A stretch of 64,000 nt of DNA from positions 57,754,001-57,818,000 of the forward strand of contig NC_133030.1 of the NCBI RefSeq assembly GCF_048771995.1. Direction: 5' to 3'. The notes under the pieces were generated by a model. It saw only the letters and a program-made list of their open reading frames with translations, ran no database searches and was not told where the DNA came from. This DNA comes from Taeniopygia guttata. Lineage: Eukaryota; Chordata; Aves; Passeriformes; Estrildidae. Position 1 is the stretch's first letter. Every line of letters starts with the position of its first letter. Both the position numbers and the translations under genes were made by a program. Of the stretch, positions 25,301-39,000 are shown in pieces.

Positions 25301-28300
25301 GACAACTGGTTTATAACTGAGAACTACAGAAATGTCAGCTTTTGAAAACATGTTCCTAATTTCTAACCTTCAGCAGACTTCATAAAGTCAAATTAGTCAT
25401 GCTTCATCTTGTAGGTCTTTAAGTCTGAGACAAGCATCAAACCAGCTGAGAATTAGGGAAGTCAGAAGATTTGATTTTTAACCCTCTGAGACTGAGAAGC
25501 ACTTAGAAGCACGCGGGGATAGTAACAGATATTGCCAGCATCAGCTTAACTTACACATGAAATTACCCAAAGCTTTCAGCATTAGACCCAAATGAGACAA
25601 CTGTCTCCCCTTACTGTGAAAAGCAGTGAGGGGCACAGGGCAAGAGAGGAGCTCCACAGCTGCATCTGGGCCCACAGCTGGAGGGCAGGAAGGCCAGAGG
25701 AAGGTGGGAGCCATTCCTGGTGTCTGGCCAGACAAGGGGCCCAGCTCATTCCTGGCCTGGGGCCAGGCCAACCACACAAACCCAGCGGTGCAGAGCACTA
25801 CCCAGTCTGCTTCAAGAAACACTAAGAAAGCTCCAGAGCATATTTGTGGGATGAGCTGAATGCAGGAAGGTTTCCAGTTCTCACGAAGAGGACAGATAGC
25901 AGAGATGTGTCTCATTTGTAAGAGGTTGGGCTGCCTTTTTCCTTTTCAGGAAATAGGAGATGAATGTAAGAGTTCAGCTTCCCTGAGGATGCTTGGGGGA
26001 GACAGAGACCGAATTAAATTTGGGACATGCTCTGACTTCTGGTCCAGCTTGTTTAAGCAAAGGAGCCCCCTCCCAGCCACTCACTCCTCCTCTCGTGCCA
26101 CCCCTTCTATTGTGCTTGCACAAGATCTGACACAGAGATGGAGAGGGAAGCACAGCAGGGAACTGATCCAGCCAAAAACCTGCCCCACAGGGAATAGAAA
26201 AAAGCCCGTTGTTTGATTCAGCTGATTGTGCAGCTACATAAGGTACATGCTTTGTGACAATGGAGAGGGTGGCACACAGGGGAGAGGAGAGCTGAAACTA
26301 ATGGGGAGAAGTAAAGGGCTGCCAGGGCTCAAGGTGGCACAGCCTCCAGGAGCAAATTCGTGTCCTCACCAATAACTTTGAGACTCTTGATGGTTTAGCA
26401 CTAGAGTATTCAAATACAATCGTGCAGTCAAACTATTCACTTTTATAACAATGTATTTTTAATACATTCTCCAGGGCAATATATTTTCTGTCTACAGCTT
26501 TGAATAAAAAAATATGCTGAATTATATGTTGTACACCGGCTGAAAGTATTACATAAGAGAAATCCCCTAATTAAAGCATAAATTCTTAGAATTCCATGAT
26601 ACTCTATTTATTGAAATCAAAATTTCTCCACAGACCTGTTGGCTACAAATATCATTATACACAAATGTAAATACTCTTTGAACTAACAAGTCAGCAGAAA
26701 CATTTACAAGTATATATATATATTAACATTTTAAACATCTCCTCTGAAACTGAAAAAGAAACTCAATAGCTTTTGTGGTATTTTAAAGCTCATACCAGGT
26801 CTTCATGAATTCCCTTTTTTTAACTTTCAGTAAATCTTGAAAGCTAAGAGCTAGGCTGGCCACTTATAAATTCTCAGGATTGCAGCCCCGTAGCACTGCC
26901 AAAATGAGAAAAACAACAGAACACAGAGAGGTCCTCCAAAAATAAGAATAGCAAATCACTTAAAAATATAACTTATGGCATCCAGCAAATCTTTTTCTTT
27001 CTGGCTATGCCTTGTGCAATGCTTACACCTCCAGTTTAAAAGATCCTTAAGTGCTTTTACACACTAACATTCATTAAAAGGAGACAGAAAGGAACAATGT
27101 CATGGCAACAGAAAAGTACAAATTAGAGGAAAAGAACTCTTAAATAAAATATTTTTGCTTCCCCTTCATGATCTTTCAAGTAACAGCAAAACTTCTAGGG
27201 TAACTGCTGTTGATTTTTTTTCATGTCTGTTTTTGTTCTGTCTCCACATTAAATCACTTTTGTACGGTAGGAGCACTGAAACACCATCATTTCACTCTCC
27301 TGCAGATGTTGTCCCATTCTGGGAAGAACAGTGAGGAGTGGCCAGCCCCAGGCTGCCTCAGCACCCAGACCTTCTCCCCTTTCACAGCAGCCAAATTCCT
27401 CCTGTCACTCCAGGCCTTTTCTCTAACAGTCCCATGCTGTTCCCCTGCACGCTTTTACACGTCATCTCAAATACTCATCTATTTAAATACCCATCTATTT
27501 GCAAGCCAGCCTGACTTGTTTATGTTCTCCCATACTCCCCTTGATCACTTCTCAGGCTACTTCAGTCATTCTAATTTTTTCTGCCTACATGTAAGTGGAT
27601 CCACTTTTAAGCTTCCCTGCAGTGCAATTCATGCTCTTGGTGAGCCTTAGCATGGACTTTCATACATGTGAACTCCAAGGCACTGGGTTTTGTTTCCCTA
27701 GAACAGGAAAAAACATCAATTCAAGTGCAGTTGGAAAGGTTTAACAAACTTTACTTTGAAAGGCTACTACAACACAGCTTATAATTGAAAAACAGAAGTA
27801 TTCAGGGTGTTTATAAAGTTAGATAGTACAAGTAAATACCATCATTCCCAGCTTCTCCATTTAACTTCTGTAGTTGACAGGTCTACTTACACTAGAAAGT
27901 CACATTTTTAAAGAAACATTTTTGGGTCAAGTTCAGACCAATAGGCTCTAAACAAGGGCTCCTGATCCTGAGCAGGAGGTTCTATAAATCACCCTTAGCC
28001 CTTCACTGAATTCAAGACTGATCCCTTACATGGCAGAGGTCACCTCCTGCTTTTCAACAAGGTCATTAATCGGGCTGAGTCAGCCTCCCTCTGCTCCCAC
28101 AGCCGGGACATTTTACCCACTCCTCCAGCCACCCCCTCCATGCCACCGTGGGGATTTGCTTCCCACTGCGCAGCTCTAATCCTGCCTGCCTGCCTTTGCC
28201 ACTCCCTCCCATCAGGATCTCTTCTCCCACTCAGTCTTCCCACTCCTCCGGTGCCACAAGACCCTCCTGCCAGCTCCCCCAGTGCTCTCCAGTTCTCCTG

Positions 28301-28888
28301 CACTTCCCTTGACTGCTCTTCCCAATCCAGCTGATGCTGTGAGGGATAAGCTGCATGTCAGAGAATCCCTGTGTGCAGCAGATGAACCCCCCAGCTCTGG
28401 AGTGCTGGAGTGTATTCATGCCTGTGCTCTTTTGGCCCCAGTGCTATCGAGGACTGGGCTGACTTCAGCATCATACATGAAAACAAAGGACTGAGCAGTT
28501 AAAGCAAAACACTAAAATCCCACTAAACTGCACCCAAAGCAGCTGTGCCTCGGAGCAGCTGCTGGCTCAGGACCAAGGACTGGTGGGGGAGCCTTCTCCA
28601 TCACTGCAGAAATGCACATGTCTGCCGACCAAGACAAATCCTAATGCACATTTGAAACTGAATAAATGCAAGGCAACTCACACTACTTTTAACAGCTGAA
28701 GTGGAGATTCTGAATTGTATATTCACTCCTCTGAATAGTGTAAAATTAAAACTCGATACCCTTCATAATCCCCAAGAAACTAGGAATGAAACTCAACTCT
28801 GACAGAAACAAACACATGAAGGCCCTGGACTAGACCATCAACTCTTGGCTCCTATTCTCAACCCCACGGCTGGCACATGAGGTGATAA

Positions 28889-28940
28889 AACATTTCAGCT
28901 GGAAGAGACCTGCAGTGATCATCTAATCCAACTGCCTTAA
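28889..28940 (-). mobile_element. CR1 LINE 3' end fragment (short)
   Basis: The stretch contains catttcagctggaagagacc followed by gatcatctaatccaactgcc. This is the reverse complement of the last part of the CR1 3' end. Only about 50 bases are recognisable. Confidence 0.75.
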
Positions 28941-29310
28941 TTGCTGATCTACATTACTTTCCTCCTTCCATAGCTCAGCAGGAAAGAGCATTACCGCCCT
29001 CTTTGATAAAGTGAGATCTCCTGGGAGGAAGTACAACTACGTTTTATTTTTTAATTGTTTTCTCCACAATTATGTATTAGGATCCTTTCCTCTACCCCAT
29101 CACAAATCACACACTTAACAAACGTTTTGACAGCTGGTGCCTAAAAGTCAAAGCCAGTTGCTCTCTCAAAGGCCAAAGTGCCTCACTGAATTGGTGTCAG
29201 CTGGTACTTAGTAGGATTTTTAAATTCAATTAAATTAAGAGACAAGCTGCACAGATTAGGGCTCTGCTAAAATCAGAAAGAAATCTTAAAAGGCATAAAA
29301 TATCTTTACA

Positions 29311-30373
29311 TTTATTAAGCAAACTCTGCAGTCTTGTTATATTCTTGTTGAAAAACAGAACATTCATAAAGTATCATGAAAACAAGAAGCAAAAAACCTT
29401 AAGGTCCCAAGCAATGGGAGTATCTCCACACTCATCCTGCTTTTAACTTTCCAACTCAAGCAGCAAGGCACAGTTTACAGCTAGGCTGAAAATGCAGTGT
29501 TCAGTGCACACGGCCATACTGCATTCCTAGCAACCCACCACAGCCACTCCTTCTTTGTATATTAGGATAAGCAGGTTAAATATACCCAGAGAGGTACAGA
29601 CAGTGAAAGAAAGGCCAACATCAGTTGAACAGCTCTGCTAGGACTTCCCATCTGGAAAACGACCACTGTGCTGGAACCCCTCAGTTATCCCGAGAGTCAT
29701 TAATTCCCTTCCCCCTTGTGCACAGCAGCCCGAGCCTGCAAGGGTTAACTGAGCCTATGTGCTCTCACCCCTGGGAAGCACCTTCCAACAAAGCCAAGAA
29801 GCAGGGGACCAGGACAGCCAGCTCTGCCCCTGCAGCAGAGTCAGAGCCCAAAGGATTATTTCTTGGCATTGTTGGTTTGGGTTTGGCTTGGGTTTTTTTT
29901 TAATTTTGAAAATCAATTTGGGGATTACAAACAATTATGCTCTTGCACATTAATCGCTGGCATCTAAAATTTTCACATGAAGAAACAACACATGGAAATA
30001 TTAAAGCACTCATCTTACGGACATGGATCCGAGAACTGTTTAATAGCAGTCAGTGAAGGGGTAACATTGTGCTTTTAATCTACAGTTTAAAAATAATGAT
30101 TTGTATATCTACGTAGTAAAACAATAAAATTAAGAACAGAAACTGGTATTAGGAAACAGTGAAAATGTAATAATTAAACACATGATGCTTTTCAAAGCTT
30201 TATACTTAATGAGCCTAAATAGACACCTATGGTTAGGAGGGTCTTAAAAAAATAATAAAAAAGAGACTTATTTTCAATTTTTTTTTTTCCTTTTCAAATT
30301 TTTTTACTATACTTATGCTTTGCTTTGGTGTTCTCTCTGCTGCCAACTTAATGCTTTAACAGTATGTTTATGC
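29311..30373 (-). other. ZBTB1: Probable ZBTB1 3' UTR
   Basis: The AT-rich sequence after the ZBTB1 stop has no AATAAA on the minus strand until 29316-29311. Weaker ATTAAA variants occur nearer the stop, around 30070, and another AATAAA lies near 29045. The UTR could therefore be about 300 or about 1,080 bases long. RNA evidence would be needed to decide. Confidence 0.45.
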
Positions 30374-32509
30374 TTATGTTCTTTTCAAATGCTTGGCATT
30401 ATAGTGAGATCTCATATCTTTCCTCAAATTAAATTTTGCTCCACATACTCCACATGTATACAGATGAACATCCCTGTGCTGCTCCAGTTGCTCATTATTT
30501 GGGAATATCTGAAAGCAGACCTGGCATATAGTCTCTCCAGCTGATAAGTGAGATATCATATGCCGTACATGGTCATGTTTTCGGAAGTTTCCTTGATCAC
30601 AAATGGAACAGACATACCTGGCCATGCCTTTGTGCATATCATTGTGGAGCCGCAACTGGCGCTCTCTTAAGAACTGCTTCCCACATGTCTGACAAACAAA
30701 CTGTTTTTCCTTGGTATGAACGGTATAGTGTTCCCGCAAGTGGCAACGCTGATAAAATCCTTTCCCGCAAAGGTTGCAGAAATGCTTACGTCTGTGATCC
30801 CTCTCGTTCTCTTCCAACATGGAGTTCTTGAACAGATCTTGCTCCAGGCAGTTTGACATATGTTCAACCACTAGGTTTTCAGTATCAAAACGCTGGCCGC
30901 AATTAGGGCATCGGAAAGGACAGGCAGAATGCTTGTACAACTGGTTTTTTTGAAGGCTGTTCATTTGGAAGTGACTGTCCCTGAAGTCCTCTAGCATCTC
31001 TGCAAACATCATGTCCCTTATTTCTGACTGCTCCTCAGGGTTTTCTTCCAAGTCCATTTTCTCCTCAGAATTTCTGATCCCGTTCATGGTCAGATCCTGG
31101 GGTTCTCCACAGGTCTGTGCATGATCCTGTAGCTGCTTGCCTTTGACCAGTATTTGACCACACTTGCCACAAGCACATATATTTTCTATGTGTTTGGATA
31201 AATAATGAGAGGACAGATCTTCTTCAGTGATTGTTAGCCCACAAAGTTCACAGGGAGCGTTCTCCACATCTTCCTGCACTGAAGAAGCCTTGCTGTTAAG
31301 GTGCCGTGGACTTTTCAAACACTTTCTTTCATCCTCATCCATGGATAAACGAGGCTTTAGAGTCTTCCGAGCATTTCTCTTCTCTCTCATCTCTTCCTCG
31401 ACGTAGTATCTGTAAAGCGGCTCCTCCTGTTCATCATCTAGGTCGTCATTGTCAGAAGACTCATTGCAGTCTTTATCTGCCACCTTGATAATATTAAAAT
31501 CCTTCAGCTCATCTGTAGGATTGTCCTCTGGCTCCACCTTGATGATAATCCTCTTCCTCTCAGAGGCTCTACTTCCTTCTTCACCTGATGTCTCAGAGGC
31601 AACAGTGCTGCTTTTTCTGCTTGTGATGTTTGACACAGGAGACGATGAATCGTCCGCAGCATGGTTCGAGTCCCCCTTGTATTTTTCTGTTTGTGTGGAA
31701 ATCATTTTAGAAGTAGAGTTCTTTTCACTAAAGTCTATTTTCTCAGCACTATAGTACCTGGCACTTTGGTAGGAATGCCTGTTGGTGCATGTTAACACGT
31801 GCTCATCCAGTAGCTTTTCACAGCTAAAACTAAACCCGCAGCTGTCGCAGGTGAAGCTCCTTCCAAACCGGCGCGAGTGTGACACGCGCTCTTTCGTGTG
31901 AGAGAATTTGGACGTGGTGCTTTTTTTGCAGACATCAAACAGTTGCTCGGGGAAGCTGTTGAGGTGCAAAGTTTCTTCCTCAGGCTCTTTGTTATGGGAT
32001 GTATTCACCGTTGAACTTGGTGGCTCCATGCCCCACCTGTTTGCTTCGCTGCCACTTCTAGCAAGTGCATCTTCATACATTCTCACACCAAATATCATTT
32101 TATTAGTCTGGGTGCTAGAAGCAGGAGATGAACATTTTAAACTAGATGAGTCTGTGTCCTGTATATCTTCTAGACACTCAGGTACGTTATAGAGCTGTAA
32201 ATAGTTCATGGCCACTTTAAATTGCTCGAAATTGGCAGGGGCTGTCATAATTTTTCCTAAATACATGAATTGTAAAATAAGATCAAAGCATTCAGCGCTA
32301 ATCTTCATGTTGCTTAGATTCAGCTGAGCTGTAGTGTTTTGATGGTTCATAAAAAACATCCTAAAATAGGCGCTGCAGGCAGCAAGGACTGCTTTATGTG
32401 CTTGAAAATAAATATCATCGATAGCGATGCAGCAGTCGCACAGAAAGCCCCACTCTCTTTGCTTGTTTAGCTGCTGAAGGACATAGTTGCTATGGCTGGT
32501 TTTTGCCAT
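30374..32509 (-). CDS. ZBTB1: Zinc finger and BTB domain protein 1 (ZBTB1)
   Basis: This 711-residue nuclear transcription regulator is known in mammals for lymphoid development and for a DNA-damage role through a UBZ4-type finger. The BTB/POZ dimerisation domain covers roughly residues 1-115 (start [10 protein letters not shown]). A lone zinc-knuckle-like finger lies at 219-241, and an acidic linker follows (about 350-375). IKVE at 323-326 fits the SUMO consensus. Cys-rich fingers at 420-467 include the UBZ4-like unit, and a C-terminal finger array runs from about 529 to 706. Length is close to the human protein. The whole coding sequence is in one exon. A strong acceptor (pyrimidine tract ending TATGCAG) places the exon start at 32529, only 20 bases above the ATG. 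The first exon should lie in the CpG island near 41.7 kb. Confidence 0.96.
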   Translation of the reverse strand: MAKTSHSNYVLQQLNKQREWGFLCDCCIAIDDIYFQAHKAVLAACSAYFRMFFMNHQNTTAQLNLSNMKISAECFDLILQFMYLGKIMTAPANFEQFKVAMNYLQLYNVPECLEDIQDTDSSSLKCSSPASSTQTNKMIFGVRMYEDALARSGSEANRWGMEPPSSTVNTSHNKEPEEETLHLNSFPEQLFDVCKKSTTSKFSHTKERVSHSRRFGRSFTCDSCGFSFSCEKLLDEHVLTCTNRHSYQSARYYSAEKIDFSEKNSTSKMISTQTEKYKGDSNHAADDSSSPVSNITSRKSSTVASETSGEEGSRASERKRIIIKVEPEDNPTDELKDFNIIKVADKDCNESSDNDDLDDEQEEPLYRYYVEEEMREKRNARKTLKPRLSMDEDERKCLKSPRHLNSKASSVQEDVENAPCELCGLTITEEDLSSHYLSKHIENICACGKCGQILVKGKQLQDHAQTCGEPQDLTMNGIRNSEEKMDLEENPEEQSEIRDMMFAEMLEDFRDSHFQMNSLQKNQLYKHSACPFRCPNCGQRFDTENLVVEHMSNCLEQDLFKNSMLEENERDHRRKHFCNLCGKGFYQRCHLREHYTVHTKEKQFVCQTCGKQFLRERQLRLHNDMHKGMARYVCSICDQGNFRKHDHVRHMISHLSAGETICQVCFQIFPNNEQLEQHRDVHLYTCGVCGAKFNLRKDMRSHYNAKHLKRT

Positions 32510-35500
32510 CTTGTACTTCGATTACAGCCCTGCATAAAGAGAAAGGTATCTGTTAAATCACGAGCACAAAACCCAAAGCCTACTTCAATGTAGGAAAGAA
32601 CTGCCATCTCTTTTCTCTCTAGATCTTCCTATTCTGACAGTCTGCAGCACAGCTTCCTGTCTGGATATCTCTGCTGGTAACTACTTACGAATATTGATGC
32701 CAGTGAAAACATCCATAATTCCATGTGCTCACCACTAGACTTACAAGACTAGTAAACTAATCAACATAACCAGCACACATGTCAGAGCGGCTAGAATATA
32801 AATTAGCAAATATATCTCCAAGTCCTACAGCCAAGGTTTTCATATATGAATTCTGAATGCAGAACTGCAAGAACTTCACAGGGTAGACTTCTGTAAGATG
32901 GCCCCAGGACAACACCTATACAAGGTAAGCTGGCTGTCAGAAACCACTCTTCAGTCTCAACTTGCCTTTTTACCTGTCAGTCCAACGGGCACATGACGCA
33001 ACACACACTGGAAACCAGGCCAGGCTCAAACTGGTCTTTCCCTCCCCATTAAAGAAAATTAAGAGACAACAGAGCACCCACGCAAGCTACTCCACACATT
33101 TTGCTCCTTGTGGCAGCTGAGGGACCATCTCAACCTTCTCTGCAAGGCGTCCTGCAAACCAGGAACTGCAAACTCCAACGCCTTCTCAGAAGCAGAGGGC
33201 AGCCTGGCTGCGGTGGCACGTCCCACGTTCGAGCCCAGAGCTGCAGATGGTGACCAGGCGAGCTGCGTGACAGCCACAGGGACTGCAGAGGCAGGAAGTG
33301 GTGCACGCCGTGCCTCCAACTGCTCTCAAAACCACTCGTTCAGAGCGCTGAGATGTAACCAAAACACGTAGATGGGAAACCGGACAAAGAAAAACTCAGC
33401 AATGGAGAACTGAGAGAGCCAGCAAGCCAGAGGTGGAGCCACGGTGAAATGAAGCCCTGGCAAAGACTGGTCTGCCAGTGCTGAGGGTTGCTTTAAGTGG
33501 AAGGACTAACTCATCCTCGAGAAAAGAGGAAGAAAACATCATGGTTCATGTTAACAAAAATTATCCAGAAGAAATGTAGTGTATACAGGATGCGTGTGTT
33601 TGAATAAAGACAAACTTCCCAAGTGTGGCCAACACTTTGGAAAACCTTTACTGATACACATAAGCTGTTCTAACTGCACAGGCTGAGGGGGTGAGGAACC
33701 AGAAGAGGGTATAGTGAACACCCTAATTGAAATGAAAACCATAAAACAGTAATGAGGATTCTTAACATTTTGAAAGGTTATTGCAAATAAAGTACAACTA
33801 ATATATACTAAAGGGCATTTTATGACTCAATGAAATGCATGAATTGATTTGCAACCACTCTTTCAACTGCCCAAAATTTTAACATAATACACACACAAAT
33901 GCTTCATTTTTCTTCTTATTTTCCTAACAGCTTACATCTCCTAGGGGAAAAAATGGGGAGAGAAATTAAATTCCACAATTAGTGTTGAATTTGCAAGTCA
34001 TAGGCGTTGCTTGGCTTGTTAAGCAGCAAACCTAGAATTAAGTCCCCATTCTTCATTGCACAAAGGACTGCCACAGCAGTAAGGCTCCCAAGTTCTTGAG
34101 AAAAGAAAATGCTCACCCCACCCAGCAATACTCCCTACTGCCAACTCACACAGCAATTCCTATGGATCACCCAGCACAAGATCTTGTCTGGCAACAGGAA
34201 CCCTGAGATTTGGGTTGAACTACAGTGACAATGAGCATCTGAATGGCAGCTGCTCCACTCCTCTCAACCCAACCCTCCACACCCAGAACTCCAGGCTAGC
34301 ACTCTGCCATAGTAATTCTCAGATTGGTTTGGCCCAGTAATGTCCACTGGAGAAATGCAACTCCTTGCATGGAATTCGTGTCTCTTTTTTTACTAACTTG
34401 CAAGGCAGTGGCTCTGAAAGTAGGAGAACCTCTGAAACAATTCCACATCTTTTCAACATAAACTGATTATCATCTGTGTCACTGGGTAATTTCAGATGTT
34501 TCTGTGAAGAACAGCAAAGCTCTTGACATCAAGTAATAATAAAAGTGCACTTCATATTCTTCCAAGTGGTAACGTGTTTTGGATTTGAGGCAATTCATTA
34601 GATGCTTAAATGTAACTCAATCTGTTGTATTAAGAATGGCAGCTGCATAATGATAAAGAATTAACTGCAACTTCCACATTCTAAGAGTGAAAACCAACGA
34701 GAAAATGAGATGATGCCATTGATGCACCAGTGGCCTCTTGGTGTGAGCTGCCAACACGACAAGAAAAGGCTCAGGACAGCTCATGTTAACTTCCCCATCC
34801 TCATAAAGTGGGAAGTTCAAAATGTTTTATTTAATTGTGGTTTTTTTACACTAGATATACTCCACTGTGTCCTCCAATAGAAAAACAGCAATACAAACAG
34901 TAAGCCTGTACAAAACAGGTGGTCACAAACTTTCTGCAGGCACCTGCAGATGGGGTCGTTTCCAGATGGTGGGAACAACAAGTGACAGCACACAAACTCG
35001 CCTTTTTCAAGTCTTCCTCTTTGAAAATGGTAAAAGGTATTTCTCCTTTTGACAGATGAACTCCTGCAAAGCTTTCAGCACTTGGATCCTGATGTGCACC
35101 AACCACTGGCAATGACCCACTCAGGGAAAGAAGGGTGGAGCACGAGGCTGCTCGAGCAGGATGGCAAGGTTTTGGATTTGACATGTACTTGGTCTCTACC
35201 ACAGCAGTACTAGATGTAGGTATTAAAACAGAGTGTATAAGGTTATTTATGTTAATGAAAGTCCTGCCATCCTCCCTCTGGATGCTGTATGAACCTGCTG
35301 GATGTAACTTCCCACCACAAGAGCCTGTGTCGGGCTATTTAAAACTTTGACACATTTCAACCAGCAACGGCAAAGCTTTCCTTCTGAAACCTTGGACTGA
35401 TTACTTTTATTCCCTCCTCCACAGAAAAGCTCAGCCAAAATGGTTCCAAAAATGAGGCTAAGAAAAATCTTTCATGTATGAAGATAATTATTTTTTCATT

Positions 35501-35797
35501 TAGAAATGAAAAGTTTCTCTTCCAAAATCTTTGAGGAGACACTTTATGTGGGAGAAACTGTTATGTCTTAAATATGTTGTCACAATATAAAAATCTGCCT
35601 GAATTTCGACAAACTATATTCTTCAGGGGGAGAAGATACAAATTATCCGTTTATTCACACTTAAGACTTTTGCTAGTTATTGAAAATTCAGATTACAGCC
35701 TGGCAGAGAACATTTCATGCTCTTGCAGCTGCTTAGTAAACAAGGGCCTGCCTGAGCCATCCACAGTGAAATCCCCCTTTGCACAGAGCTCTGACGT

Positions 35798-36042
35798 GGT
35801 TTTAAACTACAAAAGGGTTGATTTGGATAGAGGGAAGAAATTTTTTATTATGAGGATGTTGAGACCCTGGCACAAGTTGCCAGGAGAGGTGGTGGAGCCC
35901 CATCCCTGGAAACACTCAAGGCCAGGTTGGATTTGGCTCTGAGCAGCCTGATTTTGTTGATATCCCAGCTTATTGCAGGGGGATTGGACTAGATGGCATT
36001 TAAAGATCCCTTCCAACCCAAACCATTCCACGATTCTTTGTG
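35798..36042 (+). mobile_element. CR1 LINE 3' end fragment inside ZBTB1 intron
   Basis: It reads ggttttaaactacaaaaggg, then a gggaagaaatttttta block, a gaccctggcac block, a catccctggaaacactc block and a final cttccaacccaaaccattcc end. This is the CR1 3' terminus, antisense to ZBTB1 and 5'-truncated. Confidence 0.92.
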
Positions 36043-39000
36043 CCACCTCCACAATGTCACAGCTGACAGCAAAGCCTCCTGGAGACTGCTCCACAGCACG
36101 ACTCTCCACAGGGTCTCAGTTTCCCTTGTGGTAGCTGATGGAGAAGATGCCCAGTTCTGACAGAGGGAGAGCCAGAGCCAGGAGGGGATGCAGGGAAAAC
36201 ACAGGGAGATTGGGAAATGCAAGAAGGATGTGATGGAAAACCTCTGAAAATCTGGAGAGAAGGAAAGGGCAGGCTGGGAGCACGGTGCTGTGCCAAGAGA
36301 AGGGATTAGGAAGCAGCAGTGGGAATTAAAAGTGGGTGCAATGAGGGTCTAAACATTGGAGGGAAGAAGCCACTCGGGCAAGGGGCTGGGAAAAGCCAGG
36401 CTGCAGGGCCGAGGGCGGAAGGGGTAAAAAACACAGCCAAGCTCTTTCCAGAGAATAGGTGGAAAACAATTGCAGCATTCATGCATTCAGAGCAGGAACC
36501 CCAAATTGCCAATCCTGCCATCCCTTTGCCATCAACAAGCATGACAGGCTTGCTGACAAACTCCTTCCCAACACCAGCAAGCCCTCAGAAAATGGGGATT
36601 TATCATTACTTTCTCACTTTAATTGCTAAAATGGCAGCAATATGCATTTATCACTCATGTGGGTGGATCAGTACTGCGAACTATTTTTGAAGTTTGCTTT
36701 AGGGAAAAAAAAGAGTTATTAGAATGAAAACAGGTCTTTTTACAGAAAATTCAAGGTATACACATATATTATGTATATATCAAAGTATATTCTTCCATCC
36801 CTCTTACCAAAATTTCCCTTACTCAGCACGTCCTCCAGATCTGTCCAAGCCTGGATCTGAGCACTACAAGACGATCCCTGCTCATTTGGCCAAGCATTTG
36901 TAGAATGTGAAGTGAATGAGAAGAGTGGGACAAAAAGGAGACTCTCACAGCAATGAACACTGCTTGGAGAGAACATCATCCCATTGCTGTCAATGCCAGG
37001 ACAAGTAATTTCAACCTTTCTGGTTTGGTTCTTTTTAAGAAGCTTGGCTTGCATTCTTTGGATGTCCAGTTTATCACACAGGTAAACACCACTGGTGGCA
37101 ACTGAGGCCAGTGGGAGCTCTTATCTGTAGGTATTAAACACCAAATATCTTGGAAAATTAAAGCTCCATACAGGTGAGTTTGTCAATCCAAAGATGTAAT
37201 TATTTCTGATCCTCTTTTTCAAAGAGAAGAGAATCACCAGCCACTTGCCCAGTGGACTAGCACACTTTGTGAGGCACCCAAATCCTGGAGGCACCAACCT
37301 CACAAGTCCACAAGGAACCCAAGTAACTCCACCTTCAGCAGTGATTGATTTGTGTGGTAAATGCAGCAGAGGCCACGTTGGAAGCAATCCTGAATGATGC
37401 AGAGGTTGAAAAAATGTGCTAAAAAAGCATCTGATATGAAAATGAAAACTGAAGGTATTTGACTTGGGTATTTTCATTCTGATTTTCAAACTCCAAGTCA
37501 GCCTATGCATTTTATTTCCCTAGTAAATATTTATTTTTACACAGCCAAGCTTTGATTCAAGCTACTTGTGTGCCAACAGACTTTTCTTTTGAAGCACCAC
37601 TTAGATACTATTCAGATGTGACCATGAACAAGGTTAAGCTGCACTACTACACTAACCAATTATGTTGTTTTTAAGTCTGCTAACAAGAAAAAATAAGTAT
37701 TTACTACAGTTCTATGCCATCATTTCCTCACACTCAAAAGTTTTCTGAGATGTTTTAAAACAAAAGAAGTTAAAAAAGTACTCAAGCAAAGAAGTAGTGA
37801 AGCTCTTTGGCTAACTTCTCTGTCTTTAAAACAGACATACCACAAGGTTCAGAATTCAGGAGCCTTTCGGCTCCTAAAATTAGTAGGTGGTTTTCAAAAC
37901 CCAGCATTTCCATTGCTGAGCAGGCAGAAACATAGCGCTTACATGCTTAGTTACTGGCTCATTTTCTTTGGAAACCAAGAACAGGCTGGACAAAAGTTTA
38001 ATAAATGAGTGGAGAATTTGGTGCTAATAGAAAATGAGACTGGAAAACCTCAAGCAAACAACGCCCAGTTACCCAAAAAACAAGCACACGAGGATCAGAA
38101 AGCAAATCTCCCATCGCCGTCTGTCTCCATACCCCACCCTGGTGTGGGTTCCCAAGAACTCTTCCCCCTAATTTTGCCATTGTGGGTCAGACCTACCAAA
38201 AAGCCTAAATTCCTAAATGACAGCCTTGACATGCTGCAGAAAATCCTATAGAACATGTATAAATTCTCCACACAATGCCCAAGAAGTTTTTGTGTTCTGC
38301 TACTGCACTGACCACAGAGCTGTCGACAGGCTACACCTTTTACCCAGATATACTCAGTAGGAAGCCATAGAGATTGCTCTGGGTGCCTCAGTTTACACAA
38401 ACACTGAAAAAACAGCAAAGAACTTGGGGCCAGGTGAGAATCGTCCACCTCAACAGTGAGTATGCATCAGTTTGCATGACAAGCATAGCCTTGATCATAA
38501 ATTAAAACAGCTATGGGAATTCCATGTACTGCCAGGGAAAATGGTTAATTAAGCTCCATTATCCAGGCTATGAAGGACTAAAGGTATAATTTATCCTCCT
38601 CTCCCAGCCTTTCCAATCACCTGCCTTTCAGGCATGCCAGTTGGGAAGATGATTCCAGTGAGGCAGATACTCATCTTCAGATACATCCCCATGGCTGAAT
38701 CAACTCATTTCAAACAGACTCCTGCACAATGTACAGGAACAAGTTTCATGGCACTTGAACCAGGGGAAGGGAAGACGCTCCAAAGCCTCCAGCATGAGCT
38801 GTCAGAGCTCCTGGATTCCCTGTTCCCCACTGCTCAGCCAGCAGCTCTCTGCTGATTCAGCATCCATGCCCACAAATGAGAAACAGACATCAAATTTTAG
38901 CAAGTTATGCTTCTCAACTGCTAACTGAAAATTAGTTAAGATACATTGCATGGTCTTAGGTCAGAACACTCCTTGAAAGACTGGGATACAGCTCGACAGA

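Larger units (their letters stand above)
13560..29290. other. Gene-free interval between HSPA2 and ZBTB1
   Basis: About 15.7 kb with no supportable coding exon or RNA gene. It contains poly-T tracts (near 13780, 19750, 21030 and 21650), a short (CA)n stretch near 20824, a (TA)n run near 26710 and CR1 fragments listed separately. A GC-richer patch at 22050-22210 leads into a cluster of LEF/TCF- and FOX-like motifs. Confidence 0.6.

Noticed and set aside
33059-33371. GC-richer stretch above the ZBTB1 coding exon as an alternative first exon
   Set aside because: CpG density is modest and no convincing minus-strand donor was seen. The island at 41.7 kb is a far better candidate.
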